The notes under the pieces: model-generated
What the model saw: only the letters and a program-made list of their open reading frames with translations
Told to the model about the DNA's origin: nothing
Database searches by the model: none
Origin: a virus
DNA length: 26,328 bases
Virus record (IMG/VR): IMGVR_UViG_3300026278_000003
Span: 1-26,328 of that record
Reading direction: 5' to 3' (one strand)
Shown: positions 24,861 to 26,328 of the stretch, one piece after another
Layout: each line of letters starts with the position of its first letter
Numbering within the stretch: position 1 is the first letter of the stretch
Translations under genes and position numbers: made by a program

Positions 24861-25622
24861 ATGCTCTTCAACAACCGCACGAAAACCTACGAGTACGGAT
24901 TGCGCCAGGTTCTTCAAGACAGAACGCTGACCAGCGACGAAATGAGGGATTTGTCGATCGTCGCTTCCAGATCGAACCTCTCGCCGCGAGAGGTCCACGA
25001 ATGCCATGTGCGCGTGCTTATAGAACTCGGTCAGGCGCTTCTGCAGCGGGAAGGCGTGACGAGGCAAAACTTGGCCGAGTTCGACAGACTGCTGGCTCTG
25101 CTTCAAGTCGATGCAAGCGAACTCGGGCCGGTGAGGAATGGGTTGGCGCAATACATGCTGAGATTTGCGCTCCAAGACGGCACTGCTCCGCGGCTGGATC
25201 CAGCCCAGTGGGGAGTGTTTGTCAAGCCTGGGGAAGTGGTTCACTTCTGCGCCGATGCCCGAGTCATGGAAGCCCGAGTTGTCAGGAGGCAGTTTTCTGG
25301 AGGCACCGCCGGCGTCAGCTTCCGTGTGGCAAAAGGCGTTTCCCTGCGGCTCGGAGGCATTCAAGGCTTCTCGACTCCGATCACTCAGGTGGTTCCAGTG
25401 GCTTTTGGCCGCTTAATAATGACCAACAGATCGGTTGCCCTACTGGCAGACAAGAAAGGCTTCAATGTTGAGTGGCGCAAGGTGTCCGGCTTCGAACCGT
25501 ATACCGACGGCATCCGCATATTCCTGACCACGCGATCGACCGCTCCCATGCTTCAATTCGACCATGAGCCGCTCGGAGTCTACGCCGCCGAAATCGCCAA
25601 CTTCTACTTGAACGCGCCATAG
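24861..25622 (+). CDS. TerB-like plus PH-like domain protein behind the repressor
   Basis: A 253-residue protein starting 12 bases after the repressor stop with GAGG upstream, so probably co-transcribed in the lysogen. Residues about 18-85 form a helical region (LTSDEMRDLSIVASRSNLSP, then GVTRQNLAEFDRLLALLQVD) that resembles TerB-like domains found in DnaQ-type and related proteins. Residues about 120-253 are strand-rich (FGRLIMTNRSVALLADKKGF, WRKVSGFEPYTDGIRIFLTT) and end in a helix, like bacterial PH/GRAM folds. No catalytic motif, signal peptide or membrane span is seen. Position suggests a lysogenic-conversion, exclusion or stress-sensing role. Both domain calls are by pattern and uncertain. 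Confidence 0.6.
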   Translation: MLFNNRTKTYEYGLRQVLQDRTLTSDEMRDLSIVASRSNLSPREVHECHVRVLIELGQALLQREGVTRQNLAEFDRLLALLQVDASELGPVRNGLAQYMLRFALQDGTAPRLDPAQWGVFVKPGEVVHFCADARVMEARVVRRQFSGGTAGVSFRVAKGVSLRLGGIQGFSTPITQVVPVAFGRLIMTNRSVALLADKKGFNVEWRKVSGFEPYTDGIRIFLTTRSTAPMLQFDHEPLGVYAAEIANFYLNAP

Positions 25623-25707
25623 CGCGCTGAATATGGTTCGGATTGCATTGAAATGACATTGGGAAATAGGATGGAATCGCTCTAAGAGATATTGCGAGGC
25701 GAAAAAC
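25623..25707. other. Intergenic gap before the serine protease gene
   Basis: Eighty-five bases of lower G+C content. TTGAAA-like and ATGGAA-like words appear at promoter-like spacing but are weak. GCGAGG about eight bases before the ATG is a plausible ribosome site. No terminator hairpin is evident, so read-through from the repressor transcript is possible. Confidence 0.4.
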
Positions 25708-26328
25708 ATGGAAACCACTAACATGGAAGAACAAGCAACCGCAAACCAGGTTGTCATGATGAAATTGAACGAGCTGCTCCAGATCTTCGAAGATAAGGCA
25801 GGAGCAGACATCCTGACCCTCGTTGCGCCCATGCATCCACCGGTCGACGAACTCCTTAAGAAAGCTGTCGAATCGAGAGCAAATAAACGTAAAAAACTCC
25901 TCGTGCTGATCGAAACTTTCGGCGGAAGCATCGCCCCGGTCGAAAGAATCGTCAAAGTCTTCCGCCGATATTACGACGACGTCGAATTCGTCGTCCCCGA
26001 CAAAGCCATGTCCGCCGGAACCGTGCTGGTTCTCTCTGGAGACAAAATCTATATGGACTACTTTTCGGTCTTGGGCCCAATCGATCCCCAGGTCCGAAAC
26101 GAAAATGGAAAGTACGTCCCTGCTAACGGATATCTCGCCCAATACCATCATCTTCAAAAAAGAAGCCAAAATGCAAGTCTGACAGAAGCCGAACTTGCTG
26201 TGCTTCTCAAGTTCGACCAAGCAGAAATCTATCAATACGAACAGGAAGTCCAATTGACAGTTGCCCTACTAAAAGAATGGCTGGTCAAGTATAAGTTCAA
26301 AGATTGGCGCCAAACTGAGACAAGGGGC
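25708..26328 (+). CDS. SDH-type ClpP/SppA-class serine protease, partial
   Basis: The frame opens at ATG 25708 (GCGAGG upstream) and runs off the right edge: 207 residues seen, 3' end missing. The family signature of serine dehydrogenase-like proteinases (SDH_sah, crotonase/ClpP fold) is clear: LIETFGGSIAPVERIVKVFR (68-87, the Gly-Gly oxyanion site at 72-73), then VVPDKAMSAGTVLVLSGDKI (95-114) with Ser102 as nucleophile, then VLGPIDPQ (121-128). The N-terminus (1-30) is helical, without signal peptide or membrane anchor, so it acts in the cytosol. Base composition is clearly less G+C-rich than the phage block, a sign of separate origin. It could be host flanking sequence or a phage-carried accessory gene. 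Confidence 0.85.
   Translation, partial: METTNMEEQATANQVVMMKLNELLQIFEDKAGADILTLVAPMHPPVDELLKKAVESRANKRKKLLVLIETFGGSIAPVERIVKVFRRYYDDVEFVVPDKAMSAGTVLVLSGDKIYMDYFSVLGPIDPQVRNENGKYVPANGYLAQYHHLQKRSQNASLTEAELAVLLKFDQAEIYQYEQEVQLTVALLKEWLVKYKFKDWRQTETRG

Overview
The window is a stretch of a temperate, tailed double-stranded DNA phage, most likely a prophage, with siphovirus-type (long, non-contractile) tail genes. Support for this: a CI-like repressor with an S24 self-cleavage domain next to a divergent HTH gene, a full terminase-portal-scaffold-capsid-connector-tail series, a tape measure protein with a frameshifted tail chaperone, and no tail sheath gene. Composition is very G+C-rich over the phage block (stop-free shadow frames are everywhere) and clearly lower from about 25,620 onward. 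I cannot name the host. Shine-Dalgarno sites (GGAGG-like) precede many genes, several genes start with TTG or GTG, and stop/start overlaps (ATGA, GTGA, TTGA) are common. No integrase, tRNA, rRNA, insertion sequence or CRISPR array is visible.

Layout. (1) 1-196: non-coding, with a nested inverted-repeat structure. (2) 197-24,027: one unbroken, tightly packed minus-strand gene block, read right to left. Early part: HTH protein (Cro/regulator position), Bet/RecT annealing protein, RusA-like resolvase, a replication-initiator-like protein with an internal repeat array, a possible helicase-loader-like protein, a small protein, then an ECF-like sigma factor. Next the lysis genes (amidase endolysin, holin-like membrane protein, small unknown). 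Then small and large terminase, portal, Mu-F/SPP1-gp7-type head morphogenesis protein, scaffold-like protein, decoration-like protein, major capsid and a strong intrinsic terminator. Then head-tail connectors, tail terminator-like protein, a beta-helix-like adhesion protein, a small ORF, a 1093-residue protein with C-terminal Asp-box repeats, tail-tube candidate, tail assembly chaperones G and GT joined by a -1 frameshift site, tape measure, tail hub and a small last ORF. (3) 24,028-24,068: divergent control region with a perfect dyad. (4) 24,069 to the right edge, plus strand: repressor, then a TerB-like/PH-like protein 12 bases behind it, then a ClpP/SppA-class serine protease cut by the window edge.

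How it works together (inference): the repressor holds the lysogen by binding the dyad. After induction the minus-strand early genes make recombination and replication proteins, and the phage-coded sigma factor, placed directly before lysis and packaging genes, is the best candidate for a late switch. The two genes behind the repressor would be expressed in the lysogen, the usual position of exclusion or lysogenic-conversion genes. They are the most likely place for an undescribed system.
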